64,000 nt of DNA from Lelliottia jeotgali (lineage in GTDB: Bacteria > Pseudomonadota > Gammaproteobacteria > Enterobacterales > Enterobacteriaceae), in contig CP018628.1 of NCBI GenBank assembly GCA_002271215.1, forward strand, positions 4,278,001-4,342,000. The letters are read 5' to 3'. Below, in pieces: positions 19,518 through 27,520 of this stretch. The position numbers and the translations under genes are program-made. Every line of letters begins with the position of its first letter. The first letter of the stretch is position 1. The notes beneath the pieces are model-generated. The model did no database searches, was not told the DNA's origin, and worked only from the letters and a program-made list of their open reading frames with translations.

Positions 19518-20417
19518 ATGGATAAAATTCACGCAATGCAGCTCTTCATCCGCGTGGCGGAACTGGAGAGCTTTTCTCGCGCCGCAGACACGCTGGGCCT
19601 TCCTAAAGGTAGCGTATCGCGCCAGATTCAGGGGCTGGAAAATCTGCTCGGCACCCAGCTCTTGCACCGCACGACGCGCCGCGTCAGCCTCACGCAGGAC
19701 GGGATGGTCTATTACGAGCGGGCAAAAGATCTACTGGCAAACCTCGACGAACTGGATGGACTTTTCCAGCATGACCCCACCAGCATCAGCGGACGATTGC
19801 GCGTGGATATGCCCGTTGGCGTTGCGCGAAATTTAGTCATCCCTAAACTGCCCGCCTTTTTGCAGCAGTACCCCGGCATTGAGCTGGAATTGAGCAGCAG
19901 TGACCGGATGGTTGATGTGATTCGGGAAGGATTTGACTGCGTGGTCCGCGTCGGCACGCTGAAAGACTCAGGGCTAATCGCGCGCTCGCTGGGCAAGCTG
20001 TCGATTATCAACTGCGCCAGTCCAGATTATCTGGCGCGTTTTGGCTACCCGGAGAATCTGGACGATCTGGCTTCACATGCCGTGATTCACTACGCCCTAA
20101 ATCTGGGAACCCGCCCGCAGGGTTTCGAGTTTTATAACGGCGACGCCACCCAGTGGATAAAAACCGGCGGTATTTTGACGGTCAATAGCACCGAAACGTA
20201 CCACGCCGCGTGTCTGGCCGGGCTGGGCATTATTCAGGTTCCGCGCGTCGGTGTGCGTGACGCGCTAAAGGCAAAAAAAATGGTCGAAATCTTGCCGCAA
20301 TACCGCGCCGAACCGATGCCAGTCTCACTGATTTATCCGCATCGCCGCAACCTTTCGCGTCGGGTTCATCTGTTCATGGAGTGGCTGACGACGATAATGA
20401 AAGCTTACGTTGATTAG
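19518..20417 (+). CDS. yhjC: LysR-family regulator, YhjC-like
   Basis: 299-residue LysR-type transcription factor with an N-terminal winged helix-turn-helix (ESFSRAADTLGLPKGSVSRQ, about residues 16-35), a linker helix and a substrate-binding domain with the usual RLRVDMPVG start. The N-terminus MDKIHAMQLFI and the position two genes before yhjE, next to yhjD, match E. coli YhjC, but the orthology is by position and overall likeness. It is divergent from the SDR gene with 119 bases between, so it may control that gene and itself. The effector is unknown. Confidence 0.75.
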   Translation: MDKIHAMQLFIRVAELESFSRAADTLGLPKGSVSRQIQGLENLLGTQLLHRTTRRVSLTQDGMVYYERAKDLLANLDELDGLFQHDPTSISGRLRVDMPVGVARNLVIPKLPAFLQQYPGIELELSSSDRMVDVIREGFDCVVRVGTLKDSGLIARSLGKLSIINCASPDYLARFGYPENLDDLASHAVIHYALNLGTRPQGFEFYNGDATQWIKTGGILTVNSTETYHAACLAGLGIIQVPRVGVRDALKAKKMVEILPQYRAEPMPVSLIYPHRRNLSRRVHLFMEWLTTIMKAYVD

Positions 20418-20461
20418 TCACAGGCTATAATTCAATAACATCCAGCCAAACGAAAAGGAAA

Positions 20462-21493
20462 ATGCGCGTGACGCAGGAAAACAACCCGCAACGCCCCACC
20501 CAGGAACTGGAATACGATCCCATCAAAAAGATGGAGTCGGAGCCGGAAAAAAAAACCTCGCCCAACAAGGCAAATAAAGCGCTGGAAACGGTCACCGGAA
20601 CCGCGCAAAAAATTCAGCGTCGCCCGATGATTGCGCACCTGATTCGCGCAACGGAACGCTTTAACGACCGAATGGGCAATCAGTTCGGTGCGGCCATTAC
20701 CTACTTCTCATTCCTGTCGATGATCCCGATTATGATGGTGTCGTTTGCCGCAGCGGGTTTTGTTCTCGCCTCGCATCCGACGCTCTTACAGGACATCTTC
20801 AACAAGATTCTGATTAACGTGAGCGATCCGACGCTGGCCGCCACGCTGAAAAGCACCATTAACACGGCGGTGCAGCAGCGTACGACGGTGGGCATCGTCG
20901 GGCTGCTGATTGCGCTCTATTCCGGCATTAACTGGATGGGAAATCTGCGCGAGGCGATCCGCGCCCAGTCGCGCGACGTTTGGGAACGCACGCCGCAGGA
21001 TCAGGAGAAAATCTGGATTAAGTATTTCCGCGATTTCGTGTCGCTGATTGGCCTGCTGGTCGCCCTGGTCGTCACGCTGTCGATCACTTCCGTGGCCGGT
21101 TCCGCGCAGCAGATGATCATTTCTGCGCTGTATCTGGATTATATCGAGTGGCTGAAGCCCGCCTGGCGGCTGATTGGGCTGGCGATTTCAATATTCGCCA
21201 ACTATCTGCTGTTCTTCTGGATTTTCTGGCGTTTGCCACGCCATCGTCCACGCAAGAAAGCGCTGATTCGCGGCACGTTTATCGCCGCTATCGGGTTTGA
21301 AGTGATCAAAATCGTGATGACGTATACCCTGCCGTCACTGGTGAAATCCCCTTCCGGCGCGGCGTTCGGGTCGGTGCTGGGCCTGATGGCATTCTTCTAC
21401 TTCTTTGCCCGCCTGACGCTGTTCTGCGCGGCCTGGATCGCCACCGCCGAGTACAAAGACGACCCGCGCATGCCAGGCAAAACCCACCGCTAA
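20462..21493 (+). CDS. yhjD: YhjD, YihY/RBN-family inner membrane protein
   Basis: 343-residue protein with a charged, disordered cytoplasmic N-terminus (about 55 residues) and about six membrane helices. The family block GNQFGAAITYFSFLSMIP and the C-terminal GLMAFFYFFARLTLFCAAW are present and close to E. coli YhjD. In E. coli, yhjD mutations can suppress lipid A (Kdo) synthesis defects, which suggests a role in lipid movement. It lies 44 bases after the LysR gene in the same direction. GAAAAGGAAA precedes the ATG. Confidence 0.94.
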   Translation: MRVTQENNPQRPTQELEYDPIKKMESEPEKKTSPNKANKALETVTGTAQKIQRRPMIAHLIRATERFNDRMGNQFGAAITYFSFLSMIPIMMVSFAAAGFVLASHPTLLQDIFNKILINVSDPTLAATLKSTINTAVQQRTTVGIVGLLIALYSGINWMGNLREAIRAQSRDVWERTPQDQEKIWIKYFRDFVSLIGLLVALVVTLSITSVAGSAQQMIISALYLDYIEWLKPAWRLIGLAISIFANYLLFFWIFWRLPRHRPRKKALIRGTFIAAIGFEVIKIVMTYTLPSLVKSPSGAAFGSVLGLMAFFYFFARLTLFCAAWIATAEYKDDPRMPGKTHR

Positions 21494-21500
21494 ACACCTT

Positions 21501-21536
21501 ATCGGGCTGAATAAGAATGTAAAATTTCAGCCCGAT
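21501..21536. terminator. Possible yhjD terminator hairpin
   Basis: Eleven-base-pair stem ATCGGGCTGAA/TTCAGCCCGAT with an A/T-rich loop, eight bases after the yhjD stop. No T-run follows, so it may be an mRNA 3' hairpin instead. Confidence 0.4.
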
Positions 21537-21767
21537 TCGGCATTTCAGCATATAAATCCAGCCTGTAACTTTTATTTAACCAAAAACCAGTTTTATCAAC
21601 TGATATTTAAATTCTGTGAAGCATTTCATGGAAGAGTTTTCGTCAGGCTGAAGATTATCCGCTTTTTGCTGCTTTTCTCGCCGCTTCGCGCCCCTGTTAC
21701 AGATTGAAATGTCGCTTTTGCTATGCGTAATATGGCCTTTCGTCAGACCAAACAATAAGAAAATTTT

Positions 21768-23090
21768 ATGCAAGCCACCGCCACAACTCTCGATTCAGAA
21801 CCGGAATGCACACCGGTCAACTCGCGTAATAAAGTCGTCGTTGCCTCACTGATTGGCACCGCCATCGAATTTTTCGATTTCTATATTTACGCCACCGCTG
21901 CGGTCATCGTCTTTCCGCATATCTTCTTCCCGCAGGGTGATCCTACAGCTGCAACGCTGCAATCGCTGGCAACGTTCGCTATCGCCTTTATCGCGCGTCC
22001 GATTGGCTCGGCGGTCTTTGGTCACTTTGGCGATCGCGTCGGGCGCAAAGTCACACTCGTGGCGTCGCTGCTGACGATGGGTATTTCTACCGTGGCGATC
22101 GGCCTGCTGCCGACCTACGAAACCATCGGTATTCTGGCTCCGGTGTTGCTGGCGCTGGCGCGTTTTGGTCAGGGCCTGGGTCTGGGCGGCGAATGGGGTG
22201 GCGCAGCATTGCTGGCAACAGAGAATGCGCCACCGCGTAAACGCGCGCTGTACGGCTCTTTCCCACAGCTGGGCGCGCCGATTGGCTTCTTCTTCGCCAA
22301 CGGCACCTTCCTGTTGCTCTCCTGGCTGCTGACCGACGAGCAGTTCATGAGCTGGGGCTGGCGTATTCCGTTCATCTTCTCGGCGGTGCTGGTGCTGATC
22401 GGCCTGTATGTGCGTGTTTCCCTGCATGAAACGCCGGTATTCGCCAAAGTTGCGGCGGCGAAAAAGCAGGTGAAAATCCCGCTCGGCACGCTGCTGACCA
22501 AACACGTTCGCGTGACCGTACTCGGTACCTTCATCATGCTGGCGACCTACACGCTGTTTTATATTATGACGGTCTACTCCATGACCTTCAGCACCGCCGC
22601 CGCGCCTGTGGGCCTCGGTCTGCCGCGTAACGAAGTGCTGTGGATGCTGATGATGGCGGTGATCGGGTTTGGCGTGATGGTGCCGATTGCCGGGCTGCTG
22701 GCGGATAAGTTTGGCCGCCGCTCGAGCATGATCGTGATTACGTCGCTGATTATTCTGTTCGCGCTGTTCGTCTTCCCGCCGCTGCTGGGTTCCGGCAGTC
22801 CGGCGCTGGTGATGGCGTATCTGCTGATTGGCCTGAGCCTGATGGGACTGACGTTTGGCCCGATGGGTGCGCTGCTGCCGGAGCTGTTCCCGACCGAAGT
22901 GCGCTACACCGGAGCATCGTTCTCCTATAACGTGTCGTCGATTCTGGGCGCGTCTGTGGCACCGTATATCGCCACCTGGTTGCAGGCAAACTACGGCCTG
23001 TTCTATGTGGGCGTGTATCTGGCGGCGATGGCAGGGCTGACGCTGATTGCGCTGCTGTTGACGCACGAGACGAAGCATCAGTCGCTGTGA
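21768..23090 (+). CDS. yhjE: YhjE, MFS metabolite:H+ symporter
   Basis: 440-residue major facilitator of the metabolite:H+ symporter (MHS) family with twelve predicted membrane helices. The family signatures FGHFGDRVGRKVTLVASL between helices 2 and 3 and GLGLGGEWGGAALLATEN in helix 4 are clear; ADKFGRRSSM is the matching loop in the second half. It resembles E. coli YhjE throughout, next to yhjD and yhjG as in E. coli. The substrate is not known. It is followed at once by a long REP array. Confidence 0.93.
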   Translation: MQATATTLDSEPECTPVNSRNKVVVASLIGTAIEFFDFYIYATAAVIVFPHIFFPQGDPTAATLQSLATFAIAFIARPIGSAVFGHFGDRVGRKVTLVASLLTMGISTVAIGLLPTYETIGILAPVLLALARFGQGLGLGGEWGGAALLATENAPPRKRALYGSFPQLGAPIGFFFANGTFLLLSWLLTDEQFMSWGWRIPFIFSAVLVLIGLYVRVSLHETPVFAKVAAAKKQVKIPLGTLLTKHVRVTVLGTFIMLATYTLFYIMTVYSMTFSTAAAPVGLGLPRNEVLWMLMMAVIGFGVMVPIAGLLADKFGRRSSMIVITSLIILFALFVFPPLLGSGSPALVMAYLLIGLSLMGLTFGPMGALLPELFPTEVRYTGASFSYNVSSILGASVAPYIATWLQANYGLFYVGVYLAAMAGLTLIALLLTHETKHQSL

Positions 23091-23097
23091 TGTTTTT

Positions 23098-23306
23098 GCC
23101 GGGTGGCGGCTGCGCCTTACCCGGCCTACGGGGTACGTGCGGTGTTTTTGCCGGGTGGCGGCTGCGCCTTACCCGGCCTACGGGGTCCGTGCGGTGTTTT
23201 TGCCGGGTGGCGGCTACGCCTTACCCGGCCTACGATTGGGTTTAGGTTTGGGTTTGGATTTGGGTTTTGTAGGCCCGGTAAGCGAAGCGCCACCGGGCAC
23301 CAGACC
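23098..23306. repeat. REP array with 52-base tandem copies and a closing inverted unit
   Basis: Three REP units in the same direction start at 23098, 23150 and 23202, exactly 52 bases apart, each with the same intervening GGGGT.CGTGCGGTGTTTTT spacer. A G/T-rich tract (23238-23264) separates them from a fourth, inverted unit at about 23267-23299 (TGTAGGCCCGGTAAGCGAAG). It lies between the convergent yhjE and yhjG genes. Confidence 0.92.
23238..23264 (+). repeat. G/T-rich telomere-like tract
   Basis: GGGTTTAGGTTTGGGTTTGG followed by ATTTGGG: five G-tracts of two or three bases separated by T3-4 spacers. It could form a G-quadruplex on the plus strand. It is located in the spacer of the REP array. 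Confidence 0.7.
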
Positions 23307-23315
23307 TCACCATCG

Positions 23316-25379
23316 TTACTTCTTCATCTGCGACAAAATCGTCCGGCACTGATTCGCATCACCTTCTGACGGTGAAATCAGCGCCAGCAGCGCTGCCGCT
23401 GGTGTCACCAGTGTTGCCAGCGCAGCAGCGACAGCTCCGCGCGCAATCAACGGCCCCGCTTTGACACCCGCCTGTGGATTTTTGAACGAGCCGCGCACGT
23501 AGAGCGGTGAGCGCAGGGTGATAATACGGAATCCTTTACTCTCAGGATCGATGGTCAAATCCAGCTGTTCCGAGGCCAGGCTCGCCGTCCCCGTCACATT
23601 AATCACCGCATTCTCGGTGTCGAAGGCAAAAATCTGTGGACGCGCCACGCCATTCACCAGATCGAGATTCGCCGCCGCACAGTTCACCCGCACTTCATCA
23701 TCGCCAAAAATCTGCCCGATAATAAAGTTACCGACGTTCAGCCCGAGGATCTCCATCAGATTGCGGCTCACCAGCCCGTCGTTCATCAGTAGCTTGAGAT
23801 TCCCGTTACTGCTGCCGAGCAGCGCCGCAACGGAGTTACCTACTCCGCGAATATCCGCATCCCCGTTCATTTCACCGAGGGTTTTCTGCATCAACTCTAC
23901 GTTCGGCATCAGTTCTTTCAGCTTCAGCCTGCGCGCCTGAATATCCGCTCGACCCTGCATCGGCTTTTTATCGCCTTCGAGGTGAATGTTGGAGGAAATC
24001 GTTCCGCCCGCCAGGCCGAATTTCAGCGGCTGCAGGCGCAGGTCAGCGTTTTTGAGAATGATATGGGTCGAGAGGTCGCTGATCGGCAAGGTGCTGCCGT
24101 GCTCGATTTTACGCCCCTTGAAGCGCACGTCAGCATCCATCACATCCCACTTATCAGTTTCAAAGCGATCGTAAGGCAGCACTTTGTCCGCCGGCTGGAT
24201 ATCTTTCTCGCCTTTCTTCTGTTCGGAACGTTTGGACTGCTGCGCACCTTTCCCGGAATCGACACCAATCAGCGGGCCGAGATCGGCGAGGCGCAGCTGA
24301 CGTGATTCCACATCCCCTTCCAGTTTCGGGCGCGGCTTGCCGGTGGTGTAAGCCAGCGAGCCGTGAATATCGCTGTCGCCAATGCGGCCATTGAAATTGC
24401 GGTAATCAAAGACCGAGGATTTTTCCGCATCAATTTTTGCTACCAGCCGCCCGTCCGTTTCAAACGGCGGTGTATCCGGCAACAGCACACCGGTTAAGTC
24501 ATACAGCTCGCCCAGTGAATCACCAGAGAATTTGAGCTGAAGGTCTACGCCGCCCATTTTCATCGGATCGTTCACCGTGCCCACAAACGCCACGCGAGTA
24601 TTACCCGAGCGGAAATCCGCCTGCACCGGGAATGGCGTGCCTTCGCTGCGCAGCGCCAGCACGCCGCCAATCTTGCCTGTACCGGTTAAGGGCTGATCGT
24701 TGTAACGCCCTTTCGCTTTCAGGCCAAAGACGTAATCGCCCACTTTGCTGGTATCGTTCTTGCCTTTAGTCCCTGTGACTTCGCTGAACGGCAGCGGCTT
24801 GCCGAGCGGATCGACCAGGATCTCGATATCCGCCTTGCTGACTTTGTCATTGATGGCGATCCGCCCGCGATCGAACAGAATATTATCCAGGCGGAAAGAC
24901 CACGCCGACGGTGGCGCATTCGGATCTTTTTCTTCGCCGCTGCTGGCGAGATTAAAGGTCCAGTTGTTGTTTTTCTCTGACAGGCGGATCAGCCGCGCGT
25001 CGGGCTGCTCCAGCTTGATCCAGGGGAGATAAACGGTTTTCGTCAGCAGCGCGAGCGGTGCCAGCGTGGCTTCGACGCGCGGCAGATGGACCATCGTCAC
25101 GTCAGGAATATCGGGCGGGTTGCCGAGAATAATGTCGTTAGCATGAACGTGAGGCCACGGTACCCAACTGCGCCAGCCGGTTTCGTCTTTCTGACGCTCC
25201 CAGACCACGCCAAGATCGCCGCGTATGGCGAAGGGCCGGTTTAGTTCGGTGGAGACTTTCTGGTTGATGGTCGGTTTGAGGCGGTTCCAGTCGAACGTCG
25301 CAATGATGATTATCGCGACCACAATCAACAACAAGAAGGTCCCTGTTACCCAGGTGATGATCCTGGTGGTTTTAGTCAT
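23316..25379 (-). CDS. yhjG: YhjG, AsmA-family protein
   Basis: 687-residue AsmA-like protein with one N-terminal membrane anchor (about residues 8-28, TWVTGTFLLLIVVAIIIIAT) and a large periplasmic beta-rich domain. The early FDWNRLKPTINQKVSTELNR and the C-terminal LDLTIDPESKGFRIITLRSP are AsmA hallmarks. The length matches E. coli YhjG. AsmA-like proteins are thought to form bridge-like lipid conduits between inner and outer membranes. The role of YhjG itself is not settled. It is downstream of pdeH on the same strand, 65 bases away. Confidence 0.93.
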   Translation of the reverse strand: MTKTTRIITWVTGTFLLLIVVAIIIIATFDWNRLKPTINQKVSTELNRPFAIRGDLGVVWERQKDETGWRSWVPWPHVHANDIILGNPPDIPDVTMVHLPRVEATLAPLALLTKTVYLPWIKLEQPDARLIRLSEKNNNWTFNLASSGEEKDPNAPPSAWSFRLDNILFDRGRIAINDKVSKADIEILVDPLGKPLPFSEVTGTKGKNDTSKVGDYVFGLKAKGRYNDQPLTGTGKIGGVLALRSEGTPFPVQADFRSGNTRVAFVGTVNDPMKMGGVDLQLKFSGDSLGELYDLTGVLLPDTPPFETDGRLVAKIDAEKSSVFDYRNFNGRIGDSDIHGSLAYTTGKPRPKLEGDVESRQLRLADLGPLIGVDSGKGAQQSKRSEQKKGEKDIQPADKVLPYDRFETDKWDVMDADVRFKGRKIEHGSTLPISDLSTHIILKNADLRLQPLKFGLAGGTISSNIHLEGDKKPMQGRADIQARRLKLKELMPNVELMQKTLGEMNGDADIRGVGNSVAALLGSSNGNLKLLMNDGLVSRNLMEILGLNVGNFIIGQIFGDDEVRVNCAAANLDLVNGVARPQIFAFDTENAVINVTGTASLASEQLDLTIDPESKGFRIITLRSPLYVRGSFKNPQAGVKAGPLIARGAVAAALATLVTPAAALLALISPSEGDANQCRTILSQMKK

Positions 25380-25444
25380 CGTTATCCCCTTTTTATGACC
25401 TTGCCTTTCATGAATATAGTCCAGGCGAAGTCAAACAGCAGGGG

Positions 25445-26218
25445 TTACAAGGTGATAATGACGTTATCTAACGTGTCCATAGGCACCGGACGGGAGAGGA
25501 AATAGCCCTGTGCTGCCGCCGCTGGAGAATTCTGCACATCGCGCCACTCTTCAAGCGTTTCGACGCCTTCAACAATCACGCCCTGACAGTAGCGGTTCAT
25601 TAGCTGTAGCAGCAAAGTGAACAGGTTCCGGCCTTCCGACGTCTGGCGCAGCATGATGAACAGGTCACGCGCCACTTTAATGTAGTCATAGCGTACTTCG
25701 CTTAATGCGGAAAAGTTCGCCATCCCGGTGCCGAAGTCATCCAGCCAAAGCGGGCCAAATTCACACATCGAGGCAAATGAGGAATCCTGGGGCAAACGCA
25801 CATGTTCCACCAGTTCAAAACGCATCCACGGCAGCGAAGCGACCAGCTTTTGCAGCTTAGGATTCTGACGCAGGGCAATCAGGGTTGGGCCGTCTACGTT
25901 TACCGACGCCAGAATGTCATGGCGTGCAAAAAACGGCTGCTTTGTTCCCAACATCTCCAGCTGTTCTTCCAGCACATCCAGACGCTGGCGCACGCTCACT
26001 TCGGCGAAGTAACGATCAGGAGCGATACGCTTTGCGGGATCGGACGGGTGGGTCACAACGGTTAAGATTTCAATCGCCATGAGCCTGCCGTCAATCCGGT
26101 AAATAGGCTGATAAGTATAAGCACGCTCACATTGCAGCCAATAGCGATGCTCCTGCAAGCTTTCAATACTTGCTTCCGGAGTGGTGCTTAGCCGCTGGAT
26201 AACCTGCTCTGACTTCAT
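25445..26218 (-). CDS. pdeH: PdeH (YhjH), c-di-GMP phosphodiesterase
   Basis: 257-residue stand-alone EAL-domain phosphodiesterase that hydrolyses c-di-GMP and keeps flagella turning by limiting YcgR braking. The first motif reads AIEILT instead of EAL, as E. coli PdeH is also divergent here. The catalytic LDDFGTGMANF and EGVETLEEW are intact. The start at 26218 (MKSEQVIQRLS) matches E. coli better than the longer frame from 26359, which would begin upstream of the sigma-28 promoter. AGGA precedes it. The flagellar promoter 50 bases upstream places it in the class 3 flagellar regulon. Confidence 0.94.
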   Translation of the reverse strand: MKSEQVIQRLSTTPEASIESLQEHRYWLQCERAYTYQPIYRIDGRLMAIEILTVVTHPSDPAKRIAPDRYFAEVSVRQRLDVLEEQLEMLGTKQPFFARHDILASVNVDGPTLIALRQNPKLQKLVASLPWMRFELVEHVRLPQDSSFASMCEFGPLWLDDFGTGMANFSALSEVRYDYIKVARDLFIMLRQTSEGRNLFTLLLQLMNRYCQGVIVEGVETLEEWRDVQNSPAAAAQGYFLSRPVPMDTLDNVIITL

Positions 26219-26267
26219 TTCAGATGTCCTGTTGAAAAGAGATGACCTGTCTGGACTCGTCAAAGGG

Positions 26268-26294
26268 TTATCGGCCCAGGGAGTGAGAACTTTA
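26268..26294 (-). promoter_or_regulatory. Flagellar sigma-28 (FliA) promoter of pdeH
   Basis: On the minus strand TAAAGTTC, 11 bases, then GCCGATAA: one mismatch from the enterobacterial FliA consensus TAAAGTTT-N11-GCCGATAA. Transcription would start about 40 bases before the pdeH ATG at 26218. Confidence 0.88.
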
Positions 26295-26365
26295 TGTCCA
26301 GCGGGAAGGGAAAATGAAATTAAGATGACAGAATCTGTCTGGAACGCGCGCTGGCTCAAAAAAAA

Positions 26366-26385
26366 ATTTGGAACGACGTTTTAAT
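26366..26385 (+). promoter_or_regulatory. Candidate KdgR operator before kdgK
   Basis: TTTGGAACGACGTTTTAATA resembles the KdgR box (GAAAC-N3-GTTTC with A/T-rich flanks), with GGAAC and GTTTT half-sites three bases apart. It lies about 65 bases before the kdgK start. KdgR controls kdgK in E. coli and Dickeya; binding here is inferred. Confidence 0.4.
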
Positions 26386-26449
26386 ATAGTTGACCATAAA
26401 AACCCCACAGCGCACACTTACATTAATTTATCTGTTCAGGTTCACGACT

Positions 26450-27379
26450 ATGTCTAAAAAAATTGCCGTGATTGGCGAATGCATGATTGAACTGTCACAA
26501 AAAGGCGCGGAAGTTAGCCGTGGTTTTGGTGGCGATACGTTGAATACTTCGGTTTATATTGCACGACAGGTCGCGCCTGAAGCACTTGCCGTCAACTATG
26601 TGACCGCGCTCGGTACCGACAGCTTTAGCCAGCAGATGCTGGAAGCCTGGCAGAGTGAAAACGTGGGGACAGCGCTGATTCAGCGGATGGAAAACCGTCT
26701 GCCGGGGCTGTATTACATTGAAACCGACAGTACCGGTGAGCGCACGTTCTACTACTGGCGCAACGAAGCAGCGGCCAAATTCTGGCTGGAAAGCGAGAAT
26801 TCTGCGGCCATCTGCGAAGAGCTGGCGACCTTCGATTATCTCTATCTGAGCGGAATCAGCCTGGCTATCCTGAGCCCTTCCAGCCGTGAAAAATTGCTCT
26901 CTCTGCTGCACGAATGTCGCGCAAACGGCGGGAAAGTGATTTTCGACAATAATTACCGTCCACGCCTGTGGGCCAGCCGCGAAGAGACGCAGCAAGTGTA
27001 TCAGCAGATGCTGAACTGCACCGATATCGCGTTTTTAACGCTGGATGATGAAGATGCTCTGTGGGGTGAGAAACCGGTCGAAGAGGTTATTGCCCGTACG
27101 CATCAGGCCGGTGTGAACGAAGTAGTTATCAAGCGCGGCGCGGATTCCTGCCTGGTTTCCGTTAACGGTGAAGCCGTGGTCGATGTGCCAGCGGTAAAAT
27201 TAGCCAAGGAGAAAGTGGTGGATACCACAGCGGCAGGCGATTCCTTCAGCGCCGGTTATCTGGCGGTGCGCCTGACGGGCGGTACGCCTGCCGAGGCAGC
27301 AAAACGCGGTCACCTGACGGCGAGCACGGTGATTCAATATCGCGGGGCGATTATTCCGCGCGAAGCGATGCCGGGCTGA
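26450..27379 (+). CDS. kdgK: 2-keto-3-deoxygluconate kinase
   Basis: 309-residue PfkB-family kinase that phosphorylates 2-keto-3-deoxygluconate to KDPG, joining pectin and hexuronate breakdown to the Entner-Doudoroff aldolase. It has the N-terminal GECMIELS and GFGGDTLNTSVY substrate-binding segments, and the C-terminal PfkB signature DTTAAGDSFSAGYL with the catalytic aspartate. The start at 26450 gives exactly the E. coli length; the upstream codon at 26390 falls next to the operator-like site. It is divergent from pdeH, with a REP and a two-way terminator after the stop. Confidence 0.96.
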   Translation: MSKKIAVIGECMIELSQKGAEVSRGFGGDTLNTSVYIARQVAPEALAVNYVTALGTDSFSQQMLEAWQSENVGTALIQRMENRLPGLYYIETDSTGERTFYYWRNEAAAKFWLESENSAAICEELATFDYLYLSGISLAILSPSSREKLLSLLHECRANGGKVIFDNNYRPRLWASREETQQVYQQMLNCTDIAFLTLDDEDALWGEKPVEEVIARTHQAGVNEVVIKRGADSCLVSVNGEAVVDVPAVKLAKEKVVDTTAAGDSFSAGYLAVRLTGGTPAEAAKRGHLTASTVIQYRGAIIPREAMPG

Positions 27380-27394
27380 CCCAGTCTGTAAAAA

Positions 27395-27427
27395 GCCGGG
27401 TGGCGGCTTCGCCTTACCCGGCCTACA
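27395..27427. repeat. REP unit after kdgK
   Basis: GCCGGGTGGCGGCTTCGCCT then TACCCGGCCTACA, a single unit immediately before the kdgK/yhjJ terminator. Confidence 0.88.
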
Positions 27428-27428
27428 A

Positions 27429-27464
27429 AAAACAAAGCCCGATAGCGATATCGGGCTTTGTTTT
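27429..27464. terminator. Bidirectional terminator between kdgK and yhjJ
   Basis: Perfect 12-base-pair stem CAAAGCCCGATA/TATCGGGCTTTG with a GCGA loop, flanked by A-rich and T-rich runs, so it can stop both convergent genes. Confidence 0.93.
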
Positions 27465-27505
27465 CTCCCTCTCCCGTGGGAGAGGGTCGGGGTGAGGGCG
27501 CCAGC
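27464..27505. repeat. CCCTCTCCC-type hairpin element
   Basis: CTCCCTCTCCCGTGGGAGAG then GGTCGGGGTGAGGGCGCC: a single unit of the same family as 8954-9037, next to the kdgK/yhjJ terminator. Confidence 0.8.
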
Positions 27506-27520
27506 CCGCACACACTTACA

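Noticed and set aside
23098..23306. CRISPR array
   Set aside because: The repeats are palindromic REP units with near-identical spacers; CRISPR spacers would differ, and no cas gene is present.
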